A stretch of 43,451 nucleotides of DNA from a bacterium. Lineage in GTDB: Bacteria > Campylobacterota > Campylobacteria > Campylobacterales > Sulfurovaceae. The notes beneath the pieces were generated by a model that was not told the origin of the DNA, did not search any database, and saw only the letters and a program-made list of their open reading frames with translations. The stretch covers positions 1 to 43,451 of the forward strand of contig JAHJJU010000063.1 in the NCBI GenBank assembly GCA_018822805.1, written 5' to 3'. Positions 21,869 through 31,425 of this stretch are shown here, piece after piece. A program made the translations under genes and the position numbers. Numbering within the stretch: the first letter of the stretch is position 1; every line of letters begins with the position of its first letter.

Positions 21869-23050
21869 TTACCACTCTACAGCAGCAGTCAACATAATTG
21901 CATCTTGATCTTTATTGTTTGTGACAAGATTTGATCCACCTTCTTTAAGGTAGTTGGCAATGAATTCAACATTGTGGTTATAGGCATAAGTTATACCGGC
22001 AATGGCTCTTTTCTTTTCACCAGAGTTATCATCCATATCAAAGAAGTCGTATCGTCCAATAGCATTCCATTTTGGAGCAATTCTGTACTCACCATTTACT
22101 GAATAACCTTTACCTTTGTACGCAGCATTCGCTTCATCAACAGTAACATATTGTGCAGCTACAAGGAACTCAGGTTGGTTGTAAACAGCATGAACACCCA
22201 TCCAGTTTAAATCTTCATTTTTATGTTTGTTGCTCAATCTGTTTTGTTGTCCAAAGAATGAAACATTGGCATAAGTACCTGATTTTTTAGACTTCTCTTT
22301 ACCTGTAGCAAGAAGGTGACCTGTTAATCTCCACTCTCCACTTAATGCTTCTCCATCTTCTACATTGTGGTAACCTTCACCATTAAAAAGACCCAATTCA
22401 CTTGAGAAATATGGAGTTTTAGTTTTAAAGTTAACACCAATATCAGCTGAGTTTGTTAAGTGTGCTGCGTTATCATCTTCTACCATAACTTTTGAAATTG
22501 AACGGTAGTTCCAAGAACCATGCTCTTCATAGTCAATCCAAGGTCGATGTGCTTGACCAAGTTCAACACCTGTATTTGGTAGAACATCGTCCAAGTAAAG
22601 GAAAGCATATTTAAGTCTAACGTTCCATGTACCGTCAAGATCTTTACCCACTGTTGCACTTCCATCATCAACATTATGCGTATCAAGTGTGATTCTCATG
22701 TAATCTTTTGGATTGTCTTCGAAGTATGCTTTTGCTTGTAAATAGTTTCTTCTGGTCTCAAATCTGTTTGTTGAGTCATCATTACCATCTTTGCTGTTGA
22801 CAAAACCAAGGTAGTGTGTTCCGGAAAAATTAATAACAGGTACGTTTGATTTAACCAACACACCTTCTGCTTTTGGTGCTTCTTTGTTTTCTAATGCACT
22901 TAATTTTGTTTGCATAGCACCCATTTGTTGTTTAAGTGCTTCTATTTCTGAATTGGTAGCATCACTGTTTTCATGGTTCATTGTTGAAGAATCGCCACCT
23001 GCGATTGCCATTGTTGCGATTGCTACTGTTGATAATATGATTTTTTTCAT
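21869..23050 (-). CDS. Outer-membrane porin, phosphate-selective (OprO/OprP-like) type
   Basis: About 393 residues from ATG 23050 (MKKIILSTVAIATMAIAGG signal peptide; GGAG upstream; the longer TTG start at 23065 covers that ribosome site). Residues ~35-55 form a short coiled coil (IEALKQQMGAMQTKLSALENK), as in trimeric porins. Then ~16 barrel strands (GTHYLGFVNSKD, ETRRNYLQAKAYFEDNPKDYMRITLDTH, LKYAFLYLDD, GQAHRPWIDYEEHG) end in LTAAVEW, an aromatic-terminated barrel. Its four-unit Pho box argues that it lets phosphate or phosphate esters through the outer membrane. Exact substrate is inferred. Confidence 0.8.
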   Translation of the reverse strand: MKKIILSTVAIATMAIAGGDSSTMNHENSDATNSEIEALKQQMGAMQTKLSALENKEAPKAEGVLVKSNVPVINFSGTHYLGFVNSKDGNDDSTNRFETRRNYLQAKAYFEDNPKDYMRITLDTHNVDDGSATVGKDLDGTWNVRLKYAFLYLDDVLPNTGVELGQAHRPWIDYEEHGSWNYRSISKVMVEDDNAAHLTNSADIGVNFKTKTPYFSSELGLFNGEGYHNVEDGEALSGEWRLTGHLLATGKEKSKKSGTYANVSFFGQQNRLSNKHKNEDLNWMGVHAVYNQPEFLVAAQYVTVDEANAAYKGKGYSVNGEYRIAPKWNAIGRYDFFDMDDNSGEKKRAIAGITYAYNHNVEFIANYLKEGGSNLVTNNKDQDAIMLTAAVEW

Positions 23051-23084
23051 GTTAAAAAACTCCAATGTTTGTTATATTGAGCGA

Positions 23085-23128
23085 AGTATAATACAAAGTG
23101 GTTACAAAACGATTACAAAATGGTTACA
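23085..23128 (-). promoter_or_regulatory. Pho box and -10 box of the porin gene
   Basis: + strand units GGTTACA (23100-23106), GATTACA (23111-23117), GGTTACA (23122-23128), 11-bp period. On the minus strand TGTAACC is followed by 9 bases and TATACT (23085-23090). Among the cleanest repeats in the window. Confidence 0.82.
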
Positions 23129-23207
23129 CCAAAAAATGAGACAGTAAAATATTTATGGATTAGAGTTGAAGCTTTATTCTATAAACCTGAGGTAGTCTAT
23201 GGTAGAG

Positions 23208-23225
23208 TAGAGCTTTTAAGCTCTA
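23208..23225 (-). terminator. 18-base palindrome downstream of response regulator 2
   Basis: TAGAGCTTTTAAGCTCTA is a perfect palindrome 50 bases past the end of the operon that finishes with response regulator 2. The surrounding 23129-23275 holds no other feature I can support. Confidence 0.5.
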
Positions 23226-23275
23226 GTACCAATCAAACTAAGTATGAAGTTGCTAAGGATGGGGGGGTGGTATGT

Positions 23276-23944
23276 TTACCCAAATTTATAACCGATACCT
23301 CGTACAGCAGTAAAATAGTTATGCTCGTTATGAGGATCGATTTTTTTAATGAGACGATTAATGCTCACATTGATGGTACGTTTTTTGGTGGTGTTGTCTT
23401 TCCATACTGAGTCGAGGATGTATTCTCGCTCTAAAATCATGTTTTTATGTTGTATAAAAAAGGTTAAAAGATTAAATTCCAGTTTGGTTAACTCAATCTC
23501 TTTTCCATTGAGGTAGGTGCTTCTTGTGTTGATATCAAGAAGAAGGTTCTTATAGCTCAGTCGATCATGTTTAAGTCCATGCGTACGTTTGAGTAGGGCT
23601 TTACTACGATAGATAAGCTCTTTAATGTTAAAAGGTTTGGCCAAATGGTCATCGGCACCATGTAAAAAAGCTCTTTCTACATCTTCTTGACCAGCATCTT
23701 TACTAAGAACAATAATCGGAGTATCGATTCCTTTTTCTCGAAGGTATTGAATAAAATCAATACCATCAATGTTAGAGAGTTCACAATCAAGAATAATAAG
23801 ATGTATGTCCTCTAGACTGTGTTCAACATCGCTAATGGATTTAAACTCAACAACATTAAAACCCTCTTTTAAAAGATGAAGCCCCTCTTGCATGAGCAGT
23901 TCTTCATCTTCTCCTATAATCATAATATTTGCTATGCTGTTCAT
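23276..23944 (-). CDS. OmpR/PhoB-family response regulator 2
   Basis: 222 residues. Receiver with acidic residues E12/D13 (GEDEE), phospho-acceptor D53 (LIILDCELSNIDG), switch Ser in VLSKDAG and Lys in HLAKPF; winged-helix domain with KEIELTKLEFNLL, RTINVSINRLIKKIDPHNEHNY and AVRGIGYKFG. It is close in layout to response regulator 1, including TINVAINRLKNKID-like recognition helix wording, so they are paralogues with probably similar DNA targets. One base separates it from the TonB-dependent receptor stop codon, so it is the last gene of that operon. No kinase neighbour. Confidence 0.85.
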   Translation of the reverse strand: MNSIANIMIIGEDEELLMQEGLHLLKEGFNVVEFKSISDVEHSLEDIHLIILDCELSNIDGIDFIQYLREKGIDTPIIVLSKDAGQEDVERAFLHGADDHLAKPFNIKELIYRSKALLKRTHGLKHDRLSYKNLLLDINTRSTYLNGKEIELTKLEFNLLTFFIQHKNMILEREYILDSVWKDNTTKKRTINVSINRLIKKIDPHNEHNYFTAVRGIGYKFG

Positions 23945-23945
23945 A

Positions 23946-26900
23946 TTAAAACTTTGAAGAGATTCCTACACTAATGGTTTGACCTGTTTTAAACGTATTG
24001 GTTACATTTGTTCCTTGTCTCCATACGGTTTCATCATCAAGGATGTTTCCTATTTTGATTTTCATATCAAGATTGTCGATTCCAAAAGTATCGAGATTTT
24101 TGAATTTCTCTTGCCATACTAGGTCAAGTAGTTGAGGTGGTGTCTCATAATAGTCTGGGTAAGCGTATTGGTCAATAACCCCAATTTTACGAATTCTTTC
24201 ACCCATTTTGTTGTACGATAGGGCAATGTTTCTTTTATCATTATCGTACCCAATGGTGGTGTTGAGAACAATTTGTGACAAACCTTGTAGTTGTCTATGG
24301 TTGGTACTGTAGGTTGCCAGTTGTTCCTCTCTTAGTGTTACATCCGATTCGGTATAAGAGAAGTTTCCTGATACATAATAGTTTGAGTAATCTTTTCCTA
24401 AGAAATCAAAATTTTTACGTCCATCTACTTCAACTCCATAAAGTATGGCTGAATCAGCATTATCATACGAGTAGATTGGTAGTGATGACGATGGTCGAAT
24501 GACATCTTCAATTGGTTTATCTAAATATTTAAAGAACAATCCCCCTTTTATATTTTCACTATCAGAGATGTAGTGAGAGTATTTAAAGTCAAGGTTATAG
24601 AGATTTGTATTTTCTAGATTTGGGTTACCGACAACGGTTGCCACATCATAAGGGTGAAAGTACTCACCATTGGTAAACTCTCTAAGGTCCGGGACAATAT
24701 AGGTTTTTGAAACAGCCACATCAAAATGGTTGTCTTCATCATATTTGTATTTAAGTGAAGCACTCGGATAGATACCTTTAACAGCCAATGACTCCGGAAT
24801 CCTTTGAATAAGACTTCTTAATGTCATATCGGGGTTGGTACTGTCCAGTTGATACTGGTAAACAGTTTGAGAGAGGTCAACAAATTTAAGTCCAAAGGTT
24901 GTTTCTATGTTGTCATATGGTTTAAGAAAAGTACTTCCAAAGATACCAAATTCATCTACGTTAGCATCAAAGTAATCAGCAGCTTTAAAGGCAGAACTTA
25001 CAATAAACCCTCTTTCATTATAGGGAATATTGTTTCGTACATACTGGTAATAGAACGATTCAATATCTGAGGTTAAATCAGCATCATTAACATCAACGGC
25101 ACCAATAGGTCTGAGGTTAAATTTACTTTGTCGTGAAATTCTCTCTTTGCTACTGTAGTTCATTCCAAACTCTACGGTATCTTCATCACTTAACCAGTCT
25201 ATAAAAATTTTGTTTTTTACAAACATGGCATAGAGGTCATCATCTGATTTTAATCTGTTGGCAACGTGAGGTGCACTGACGGCATTGTTAATGTGTGTTA
25301 CCCCTTGCTCTTCAATATAGGCATAATTAAAGTTGTTTGGCTGATAGAGATTCGCTTGTGCATACTCCAATCCAAATTCGGCTTTTGATTTTTTGTTGAA
25401 TATTTCATAATCAAATTCACCGTTAAGTTGGTCTACATTTAAGATTCTCTCTTCCCAATCCAGATAGTAGTTGGTCTGTTGGTCATAGTTTGAACCGTAA
25501 ACCCCATCAACAATTCTGGTTGCTTTTACAGCATTTCTCGTATAGAGTTTGGTGTATTTTACTTTCAATAGGTCAAGGTAGTTGTATCCTAAGTTAAAAC
25601 TTCCACCTTGATAGTAAGATGAATACGATTTCGCATTGGTACCATATTTATCAGCTTCGCTATGGAGTTGCCCATCAGTACCTATATCGTAGTCATAAAA
25701 GTTTTCAACGGTATAGGTATGGTCTTGAGAGTAACCGTAGTTGGCAAATACTGAGAGGCTGTGTTCCTCATTGATTTCAAAGTTTTTTGAACCCTCTATT
25801 GATCCACTAAGACCTATAGGAAGTTTTCGTGTATAGGTGTTGTAGTTTCTATCGACAAAGTCCGTGGTGTATTGAACCAATTGCTCTTCGGTAAAATATT
25901 CAGGAGTAAAGGATTTAATTCTTTCCCCTACATTAACGGCACCGGCTGCCAAAATATCATCGACAATCGCTCGATACCCATTATCATAACCAAGCCAATC
26001 CGTTTCACTTCCATAGTAGTTGTCACTCTCTTTACCCGTGTTACTGTTGGCAGAGGTTCCTAATGAGACCTTAATAAAATCCTCTTTAGAGGTATCTTTG
26101 GTACGAATATCAATATAACCTCCACCAAAATTACTAGGAATATCAGCAGAAGCACTTTTTTGAACTTTTAATGAACCAATCACCGATGATGGAAAAATAT
26201 CCAGAGGAACGGTTCGTTTTGTCGGATCAGGTGAAGGTAGTGGCATGGAGTTCATTTCAATGTTTGAATAACGCTCTCCAAGACCCCTTACATAGATGTT
26301 TTTCCCACCAACAAGGGTAATACCTGTAACCCTTTTAAGGGCAGCAGCAGCATTTCCATCACCTTTCTTTTCAAACTCTTCTGAACCCAAAATATTTGAG
26401 ATGGCTGAAGCCTCTTTCTCTTCCGTCATAATGTCAGCAATACTTCCCTCAATTTTAGGGGCAAGCACCACAAACTCTTCAAGCTCTAAACTCGCAGGTG
26501 TTAATTTGACGGTTTTTGAAATTGTAGCACCTTTAGCCACATTAATGTCATTAATGGTTTGAGCTGAGTAGGCAGAGTGAACCACAGAGATACTCACGGC
26601 AGAATCAGCAGGAATCTCTACCGAGAAACGACCGGCATCATCGGTTCGCGTATCGATAGAGGTTCCTTTTACAAAAACTCTCGCTCCGGTAATCGGGGTT
26701 TGTCTATCTGAGCTAAGGACTCTACCCTTTAGTGTTCCTTTACCTTTAGCTTTTTGATCTTTCTTTTTATCTTCAACAACTTCTCCAACAGGTGTGTCAA
26801 TGTCGATTTCAGGTTCACTCATGGTGAATGATGCCACTACTTGGGTATCTTTTCCCTCTTTAATGGTGACGGGTTTTTTGAAATACCCCAAGTTTTTGTT

Positions 26901-27137
26901 GTTGGCAGATTTTCCAAAAATTTCAATTTGGTGTTCTCCTACTGAAAGGATTACTTTAACAGAACCATCAGCATCGGTTCTAATGGTCTTTTTTGAATCA
27001 ATGATAATCTCATTGTTTGATAAGGGTTTACCACTTTTTAGCATAAAAACTGAAAGTGTTCCTACCTCTTGTGCGTAAGCAAAAGGAGGTATAACGGCAA
27101 ACAGTGAAATGGTAAATAGTTTTAAATGTCTTGTCAT
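23946..27137 (-). CDS. TonB-dependent outer-membrane receptor with two N-terminal beta-sandwich domains
   Basis: About 1063 residues from ATG 27137, whose A overlaps the stop of the TPR gene (TAATG). Signal peptide to ~AYA; a first carboxypeptidase-regulatory-like domain (GTLSVFMLKSGKPLSNNEIIIDS...), a charged linker (VVEDKKKDQKAKGKG), a second CarboxypepD_reg domain (GTLKGRVLSSDRQTPITGARVFVKGT), then plug (SAISNILGSEEFEKKGDGNAAAALKRVTGITLVGG, RGLGERYSNIEMNSMPLPSPDPTKR) and a 22-strand barrel ending GQTISVGISSKF. Receptors with this plug wording take up large or complex substrates. Co-operonic with its own TonB-ExbBD set under a Pho box, so the cargo is probably a phosphorus source (inference). 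Confidence 0.88.
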   Translation of the reverse strand: MTRHLKLFTISLFAVIPPFAYAQEVGTLSVFMLKSGKPLSNNEIIIDSKKTIRTDADGSVKVILSVGEHQIEIFGKSANNKNLGYFKKPVTIKEGKDTQVVASFTMSEPEIDIDTPVGEVVEDKKKDQKAKGKGTLKGRVLSSDRQTPITGARVFVKGTSIDTRTDDAGRFSVEIPADSAVSISVVHSAYSAQTINDINVAKGATISKTVKLTPASLELEEFVVLAPKIEGSIADIMTEEKEASAISNILGSEEFEKKGDGNAAAALKRVTGITLVGGKNIYVRGLGERYSNIEMNSMPLPSPDPTKRTVPLDIFPSSVIGSLKVQKSASADIPSNFGGGYIDIRTKDTSKEDFIKVSLGTSANSNTGKESDNYYGSETDWLGYDNGYRAIVDDILAAGAVNVGERIKSFTPEYFTEEQLVQYTTDFVDRNYNTYTRKLPIGLSGSIEGSKNFEINEEHSLSVFANYGYSQDHTYTVENFYDYDIGTDGQLHSEADKYGTNAKSYSSYYQGGSFNLGYNYLDLLKVKYTKLYTRNAVKATRIVDGVYGSNYDQQTNYYLDWEERILNVDQLNGEFDYEIFNKKSKAEFGLEYAQANLYQPNNFNYAYIEEQGVTHINNAVSAPHVANRLKSDDDLYAMFVKNKIFIDWLSDEDTVEFGMNYSSKERISRQSKFNLRPIGAVDVNDADLTSDIESFYYQYVRNNIPYNERGFIVSSAFKAADYFDANVDEFGIFGSTFLKPYDNIETTFGLKFVDLSQTVYQYQLDSTNPDMTLRSLIQRIPESLAVKGIYPSASLKYKYDEDNHFDVAVSKTYIVPDLREFTNGEYFHPYDVATVVGNPNLENTNLYNLDFKYSHYISDSENIKGGLFFKYLDKPIEDVIRPSSSLPIYSYDNADSAILYGVEVDGRKNFDFLGKDYSNYYVSGNFSYTESDVTLREEQLATYSTNHRQLQGLSQIVLNTTIGYDNDKRNIALSYNKMGERIRKIGVIDQYAYPDYYETPPQLLDLVWQEKFKNLDTFGIDNLDMKIKIGNILDDETVWRQGTNVTNTFKTGQTISVGISSKF

Positions 27138-28417
27138 TATATACACTCCAACGAATTCATTTTACATTTTTCGATACTTTTACGAATAACGGTTGCTTTT
27201 GAGAAGAGTGCATCATCGCTTATTTTCTTAAAATGTTCTTCAGCTTGCTCATAATCTTTAACCATGTAGTAGGCATAGGCTAAGGCATAACGCAAGTTGT
27301 CATCTGCCAAAAGACCATAACGACCCAATCCATCTTTTAGACCAATTATTTTTTCAAATTCACCACGGTCAACAAAGATGGCTATTTTTTGTTTAAGCTT
27401 CTCTTTATTATCGGTAAGTCTAGAGTTCAAGTAGAGTGCATGAGATAGATCTTTAGCTCTACGGTGTATCTCTGCTGCCTCTTTGGTGTAGTTGCTATCG
27501 TAGTACGATGCCTCTTCAAAAAGATGTGCTGTTACATGAATCATGTCTCGTTTTAAGTAGGCATGACCCAGTAACATTGAGAGTTTTGCTGTAGTAGGAA
27601 ACTCTAGTTTTGCCTCTTCTAAAACCTTGATAGCCGATTGAAGTTCACCTCCACTTATAAGCATTTGTGCCAAGGTAACGTACTCTTTAGCCGATGTTTC
27701 ACCTTTTGCCATATACGCTTTTGATGCATCAATGGCTGCTTGATAGAGTTTTAACTCTGCAAGGTAGTAGAACTTCTGTTTAAGCAGTCTTTTGTCATCA
27801 GGGAAAAGCTGTGAACCTGTGCTTAATGCTTCTAGGGCACCGTTATGATCTTTTAACTTCCAGTAACATTCTGCTCTAAGGGTATAGAGCCCGGCTTGTT
27901 TACGTCCCATTTCACCGGCAGCATCCAATTCCTGAATGGTGTTGGCATAATCTTTAAGCTTATAGTACGATTTGGAAAGGTGAATATGAAGTTTCCCCAA
28001 TTTCTCTGCACGTATTTTTTCTGCATCAAATACCGGTGCAACTTCTACTTTTTTAGGGGCTTCTTTTTTGTCCGATAAGAGAGAGAATAGGTACGCTTTA
28101 TGTGCTTTTACTTTTGGAGGTGCTTTATAGACTTTTACTTTAGTGGCTTCTACGGCTTGGTTAAAGTTTCCAATAGATTTTTGGTACTTTTTCTCTTTAA
28201 CATCCATAACACCCAATAGCGTAAAGTACTTTGCTGCATCAAAATTTTCAGCTTTAGTATCAACTTCATCAAGTTCTTCTCGTGCTTTGTCAAATTTTCC
28301 ATCAAAAATCATCATGGTAGCCACCGACATATGATCAACTGCAGGAGCAGTTTTGGCATCAATTGGCATCATAGACAAAGCTAAGACCAATGGTAAATAT
28401 TTTATATTTTTTAACAT
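27137..28417 (-). CDS. Periplasmic TPR protein of the TonB system
   Basis: 426 residues with a signal peptide (MLKNIKYLPLVLALSMMPIDAK) and about nine tetratricopeptide-like helical pairs: FDGKFDKAREELDEV, KKYQKSIGNFNQAVE, SKSYYKLKDYANTIQELDAAGEMG, AECYWKLKDHNGALEAL, ELQSAIKVLEEAKLEFP, LAYAYYMVKDYEQAEEHFKKI. A Lys/Pro-rich insert lies at ~95-130. TPR proteins regularly follow tonB in TtpC-type TonB operons and are thought to hold the complex together in the periplasm. 14 bases from tonB; coupled to the receptor. Confidence 0.82.
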   Translation of the reverse strand: MLKNIKYLPLVLALSMMPIDAKTAPAVDHMSVATMMIFDGKFDKAREELDEVDTKAENFDAAKYFTLLGVMDVKEKKYQKSIGNFNQAVEATKVKVYKAPPKVKAHKAYLFSLLSDKKEAPKKVEVAPVFDAEKIRAEKLGKLHIHLSKSYYKLKDYANTIQELDAAGEMGRKQAGLYTLRAECYWKLKDHNGALEALSTGSQLFPDDKRLLKQKFYYLAELKLYQAAIDASKAYMAKGETSAKEYVTLAQMLISGGELQSAIKVLEEAKLEFPTTAKLSMLLGHAYLKRDMIHVTAHLFEEASYYDSNYTKEAAEIHRRAKDLSHALYLNSRLTDNKEKLKQKIAIFVDRGEFEKIIGLKDGLGRYGLLADDNLRYALAYAYYMVKDYEQAEEHFKKISDDALFSKATVIRKSIEKCKMNSLECI

Positions 28418-28431
28418 CTTTTACTCCTCCT

Positions 28432-29076
28432 TTAGTTAAAGTCAAATCGAACTTTTTGTTTTGCCCAAACCCTTACAGCTTGACCTTTATATTTGGCCGG
28501 TGAAAATCTCCAGTTTCGAACACCGTTGAGTGCAACGGCATCAAAAATTCCTGCAGGGAAGGCTTCAAGTACTTGAGCTGTCTCGACACTTCCTTGTTTG
28601 TCAATGAGAACATTAACAATGACATAGCCTTTAATACGCTTTTTCATCGCCGATGCCGGATAATCCATTTTCGAACGTGATAAAACTTTTGGTTTAACAT
28701 CAACGCTGTTTCCTGTCATGATGGTATCTTCAGAGATCTCATCGAGTAACTTGTTTGTATCGCCACCAATACCCTCACTACCAAACTCCGGTATGTCCAT
28801 CTCAATACCATTTAAACTTGCACTTAAGTCCGGAAGTGGAGCTTTTGGTGGAGCTTTTCTTGGTTTTGGTTTAGGCTTCGGTTTAGGCTTGGTCGCTTTT
28901 TTAGTAGCTTTTTTCTCCATCTTGACATAGCGAGACTCTTTTTTGACTTTTGCCTCTTTCTCTTTAACGGGTTTGTTAAAGGCAATGACCAAAGTCATCA
29001 TCAGTATCCCACCCAAGAACATAAAGAAAAAGGCTAAAAGAGCTTTTCTAGCTGTGCCATATTTTCTTATACTCAT
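28432..29076 (-). CDS. tonB: TonB energy-transducing protein
   Basis: 214 residues: one N-terminal membrane anchor (~9-33, LLAFFFMFLGGILMMTLVIAF), a Lys/Pro-rich periplasmic spacer (KATKPKPKPKPKPRKAPPKA), and the TonB C-terminal domain (MDYPASAMKKRIKGYVIVNVLIDKQGSVETAQVLEAFP...ALNGVRNWRFSPAKYKGQAVRVWAKQKVRFDFN, read in pieces). It carries proton-motive energy from ExbBD to the receptor encoded two genes downstream. 6 bases from exbD. Confidence 0.93.
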   Translation of the reverse strand: MSIRKYGTARKALLAFFFMFLGGILMMTLVIAFNKPVKEKEAKVKKESRYVKMEKKATKKATKPKPKPKPKPRKAPPKAPLPDLSASLNGIEMDIPEFGSEGIGGDTNKLLDEISEDTIMTGNSVDVKPKVLSRSKMDYPASAMKKRIKGYVIVNVLIDKQGSVETAQVLEAFPAGIFDAVALNGVRNWRFSPAKYKGQAVRVWAKQKVRFDFN

Positions 29077-29082
29077 GATGGC

Positions 29083-29490
29083 TTATCCCATCTCTTTAGT
29101 CGTCGAGACGGCAACATCTTTGGCTCCACTCATACGGCATTCATCAACCACATCTATAAGTTTGTTTACCGGAATGTTGTCATCTGTAATCACCAGTACA
29201 TTTTTGTCGGTGGCTGTTCGTAAGAGATCTCTCACTTTACTTTGAATGGCCCATACTTTTACAGCTTGGTTATCAATGTAGACTTCTCCTGTATTGTCGA
29301 TATAGACACGAACAACTTTAGAGTCAGCTTTACTGGCACTTGAAGCAGAAGGTCTATTGATATCCAATTTCATATCTTTTACAAATGTGGTTGTAACCAT
29401 AAAAAAGATAAGTAAAATAAATACCATATCAATCAATGGTGATACATCAACATCGGTTGGATTATCGGTTCGTCGTTGTCTAAATCTCAT
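29083..29490 (-). CDS. exbD: ExbD biopolymer transport protein
   Basis: About 135 residues from ATG 29490 (MRFRQRRTDNPTDVDVSPLIDMVFILLIFFMVTTTF); AAAGGAAGAG precedes it. A longer frame to 29532 only reads through the end of exbB. The membrane-embedded Asp of the proton path is present (SPLIDMVF), followed by the periplasmic domain with VYIDNTGEVYIDNQAV and VLVITDDNIPVNKLIDVVDECR. The first codons overlap the 3' end of exbB by 11 bases. Confidence 0.93.
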   Translation of the reverse strand: MRFRQRRTDNPTDVDVSPLIDMVFILLIFFMVTTTFVKDMKLDINRPSASSASKADSKVVRVYIDNTGEVYIDNQAVKVWAIQSKVRDLLRTATDKNVLVITDDNIPVNKLIDVVDECRMSGAKDVAVSTTKEMG

Positions 29491-30106
29491 GTTGCTCTTC
29501 CTTTGTAGATAGAATATCTGTAATTTGCTCAAAATCTAAAGCAAATTGTTCCTCTTTTTTATCAAGTATTTTCCCTAAAATTAGCCCCGGTACAGCAACA
29601 ACCAACCCCAGTTCAGTTGTAAACAGTGCTTTAGAGATACCTCCTGAAATACTCGCTCCTTGTGAGAACATAGAGCCTGATGTTAAGGCATCAAAGGTTT
29701 CAATCATCCCCATAACGGTTCCAAGTAGCCCCACCAACGGTGCTAAAATAACAATGGTTTTTACCAATGTCGAGTATTTTCTAATGGCATTATCATACGG
29801 AACAAGAGCATCATAAATGTAGTTTCTGCATTTTAATCCCAGCGTTTTAGCACTTTGTTCAGCGTAGATGGCATCAGCAATGGCATAGTCAAGAAGACCT
29901 CTCATCTTCTGTTCTTCTCCACGTTTTTCATGTTTGTCAATTTGTCGACGAACGTTTCCTAGTGTTCCCCTTTGTAGGACAAGGTATCTATAACCCAGTC
30001 CATACCAAAGGAAGAGATTGAGTATAAAAAGTACCCACATCACTGCTCCTCCGGTATTCATAAAGTTGACAAACAACTCTACGTATGTTTGTATTGAGTC
30101 TATCAT
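29480..30106 (-). CDS. exbB: ExbB/TolQ-family proton channel protein
   Basis: 208 residues, three membrane helices: ~17-40, ~115-140 (IVILAPLVGLLGTVMGMIETF, with the family GLLGTV motif) and ~160-180 (GGISKALFTTELGLVVAVPGLILG, with the pore Thr). Shorter than the preceding ExbB-like subunit; together they match the TtpC/ExbB2 pair of Vibrio-type TonB2 systems. Overlaps its neighbours by 4 (upstream) and 11 (downstream) bases. Confidence 0.92.
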   Translation of the reverse strand: MIDSIQTYVELFVNFMNTGGAVMWVLFILNLFLWYGLGYRYLVLQRGTLGNVRRQIDKHEKRGEEQKMRGLLDYAIADAIYAEQSAKTLGLKCRNYIYDALVPYDNAIRKYSTLVKTIVILAPLVGLLGTVMGMIETFDALTSGSMFSQGASISGGISKALFTTELGLVVAVPGLILGKILDKKEEQFALDFEQITDILSTKEEQHEI

Positions 30107-31425
30107 TTTGCATTGTGCTTTTCAAAAATGTTAACAATATGAAGAGCACTCTGCTCCATAGAGTCTTTAATCCCTTGTGCCCAACCGGAGATAAGGTTTC
30201 CTAGTAGTAAAAGAGGAATGGCAACAATAAGACCAAACATCGTTGTAATCAAGGCTTCAGAGATACCACCTGAAAGCATTTTAGGATCACCTGTACCGTA
30301 CTCGGTAATCATGTCAAAGGTTGCAATCATACCTGTTACCGTACCCAAAAGACCCAGTAGTGGAGCAACAGCTGCCAGTACCATTACAAATCCACCAAAC
30401 TTATCAATATGTCCACTCTCATTTAGGATATTTTCCATAACAATGTCTTCAACGTGTTCTCTGTTTTTGTTAATGTTTCTAAGTGTTGCTTTAACCACTC
30501 TGGCTGCTGATCCTTTAAAGTTTTGAATGGCATCTAAGGCTTGGTGTCCTTCACCGTTTTCAACTTTGTAGGCAACAATATTTGAAATTTTAGTAACGTT
30601 TGAACCGGCTCTTAAAAGAATAACCACTCTGATAATCAACAGTAGAAGACCTAAAAGACCCAATGCCAAAATGATGTAACCGATAACACCTCCACCTTTA
30701 AGCACGTCATCAAATGTTTTCTCTTTTTTATACTCGACCTCTTTGTCAAGGTTTTCATAAACAAAAACATCAAGTGAATCTAATGGTTTACCTGCATAGA
30801 GTGCTTTTGCATCATCCGATGACCCAACAGCATTCCATAGTTTGTATTCACCGTTACCGGCAGGAGCCAAAGCACCGGCTGCTTGATCGGACACACCATA
30901 AGCAGCAATGTTACCAACTTTTACAATTTCCCCTTGGGCAACTGATCCATCAGGAAGGTAAAATTTTCCGTTTTCAGTTTGAATAGAAGAGAGCTTAGCA
31001 TAAAGTTTTGATGCTTCATTAAAGGCAATTTCCATCTTTTTCGCATTGGTGGTTTTGTTGCTGTCGTCCAGTTCAATTCCATATTCATCCAGTGTTATTT
31101 TGGCTTGCATCACCACAGAACCTGAAATTTCTGAATTGTTTTGAACATCAGAGAGTTTTTCAGAGAGTTTGTCCAGTTTGGCTTGTCTCTCTTTTAAGGC
31201 TTCACTAAGGTTCAAATATGTTTCTTGAAGGTTTTTTGTTTTTGCTTTTGCTTTTTCAATGTCGGCATTTTGTTGGCTTTTCTCTTTGCTTAATCGGCTT
31301 TGAAGTTCTGATTTTTGTGCTTTTAAGAAGGTATACTCTTTGTTGTAGGCATTGCTTAATTCATCTGCTTGAATGGATGCTGTAAGCACTAATAGTGAGA
31401 TTAAGGCTGTGTAAAACGTGTTCAT
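30103..31425 (-). CDS. ttpC: TtpC-like large MotA/TolQ/ExbB-family protein
   Basis: 440 residues. A cleavable signal peptide (MNTFYTALISLLVLTASIQA) is followed by a coiled coil (~25-105, KSELQSRLSKEKSQQNADIEKAKAK...), a small periplasmic beta-domain (~140-235), a first membrane helix (~247-272, GGGVIGYIILALGLLGLLLLIIR in pieces) and the ExbB core with LAAVAPLLGLLGTVTGMIATFDMI and GGISEALITTMFGLIVAIPLLLLGN. This long periplasmic extension distinguishes TtpC from normal ExbB; TtpC is essential for TonB2-dependent transport in Vibrio. Its ATG overlaps the DUF3450 stop (TAATG). Confidence 0.88.
   Translation of the reverse strand: MNTFYTALISLLVLTASIQADELSNAYNKEYTFLKAQKSELQSRLSKEKSQQNADIEKAKAKTKNLQETYLNLSEALKERQAKLDKLSEKLSDVQNNSEISGSVVMQAKITLDEYGIELDDSNKTTNAKKMEIAFNEASKLYAKLSSIQTENGKFYLPDGSVAQGEIVKVGNIAAYGVSDQAAGALAPAGNGEYKLWNAVGSSDDAKALYAGKPLDSLDVFVYENLDKEVEYKKEKTFDDVLKGGGVIGYIILALGLLGLLLLIIRVVILLRAGSNVTKISNIVAYKVENGEGHQALDAIQNFKGSAARVVKATLRNINKNREHVEDIVMENILNESGHIDKFGGFVMVLAAVAPLLGLLGTVTGMIATFDMITEYGTGDPKMLSGGISEALITTMFGLIVAIPLLLLGNLISGWAQGIKDSMEQSALHIVNIFEKHNAK

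Noticed and set aside
23120-23410. 96-codon + strand ORF opposite the end of response regulator 2
   Set aside because: It begins inside the porin Pho box and its second half is the antisense of the regulator's winged helix; no ribosome site.
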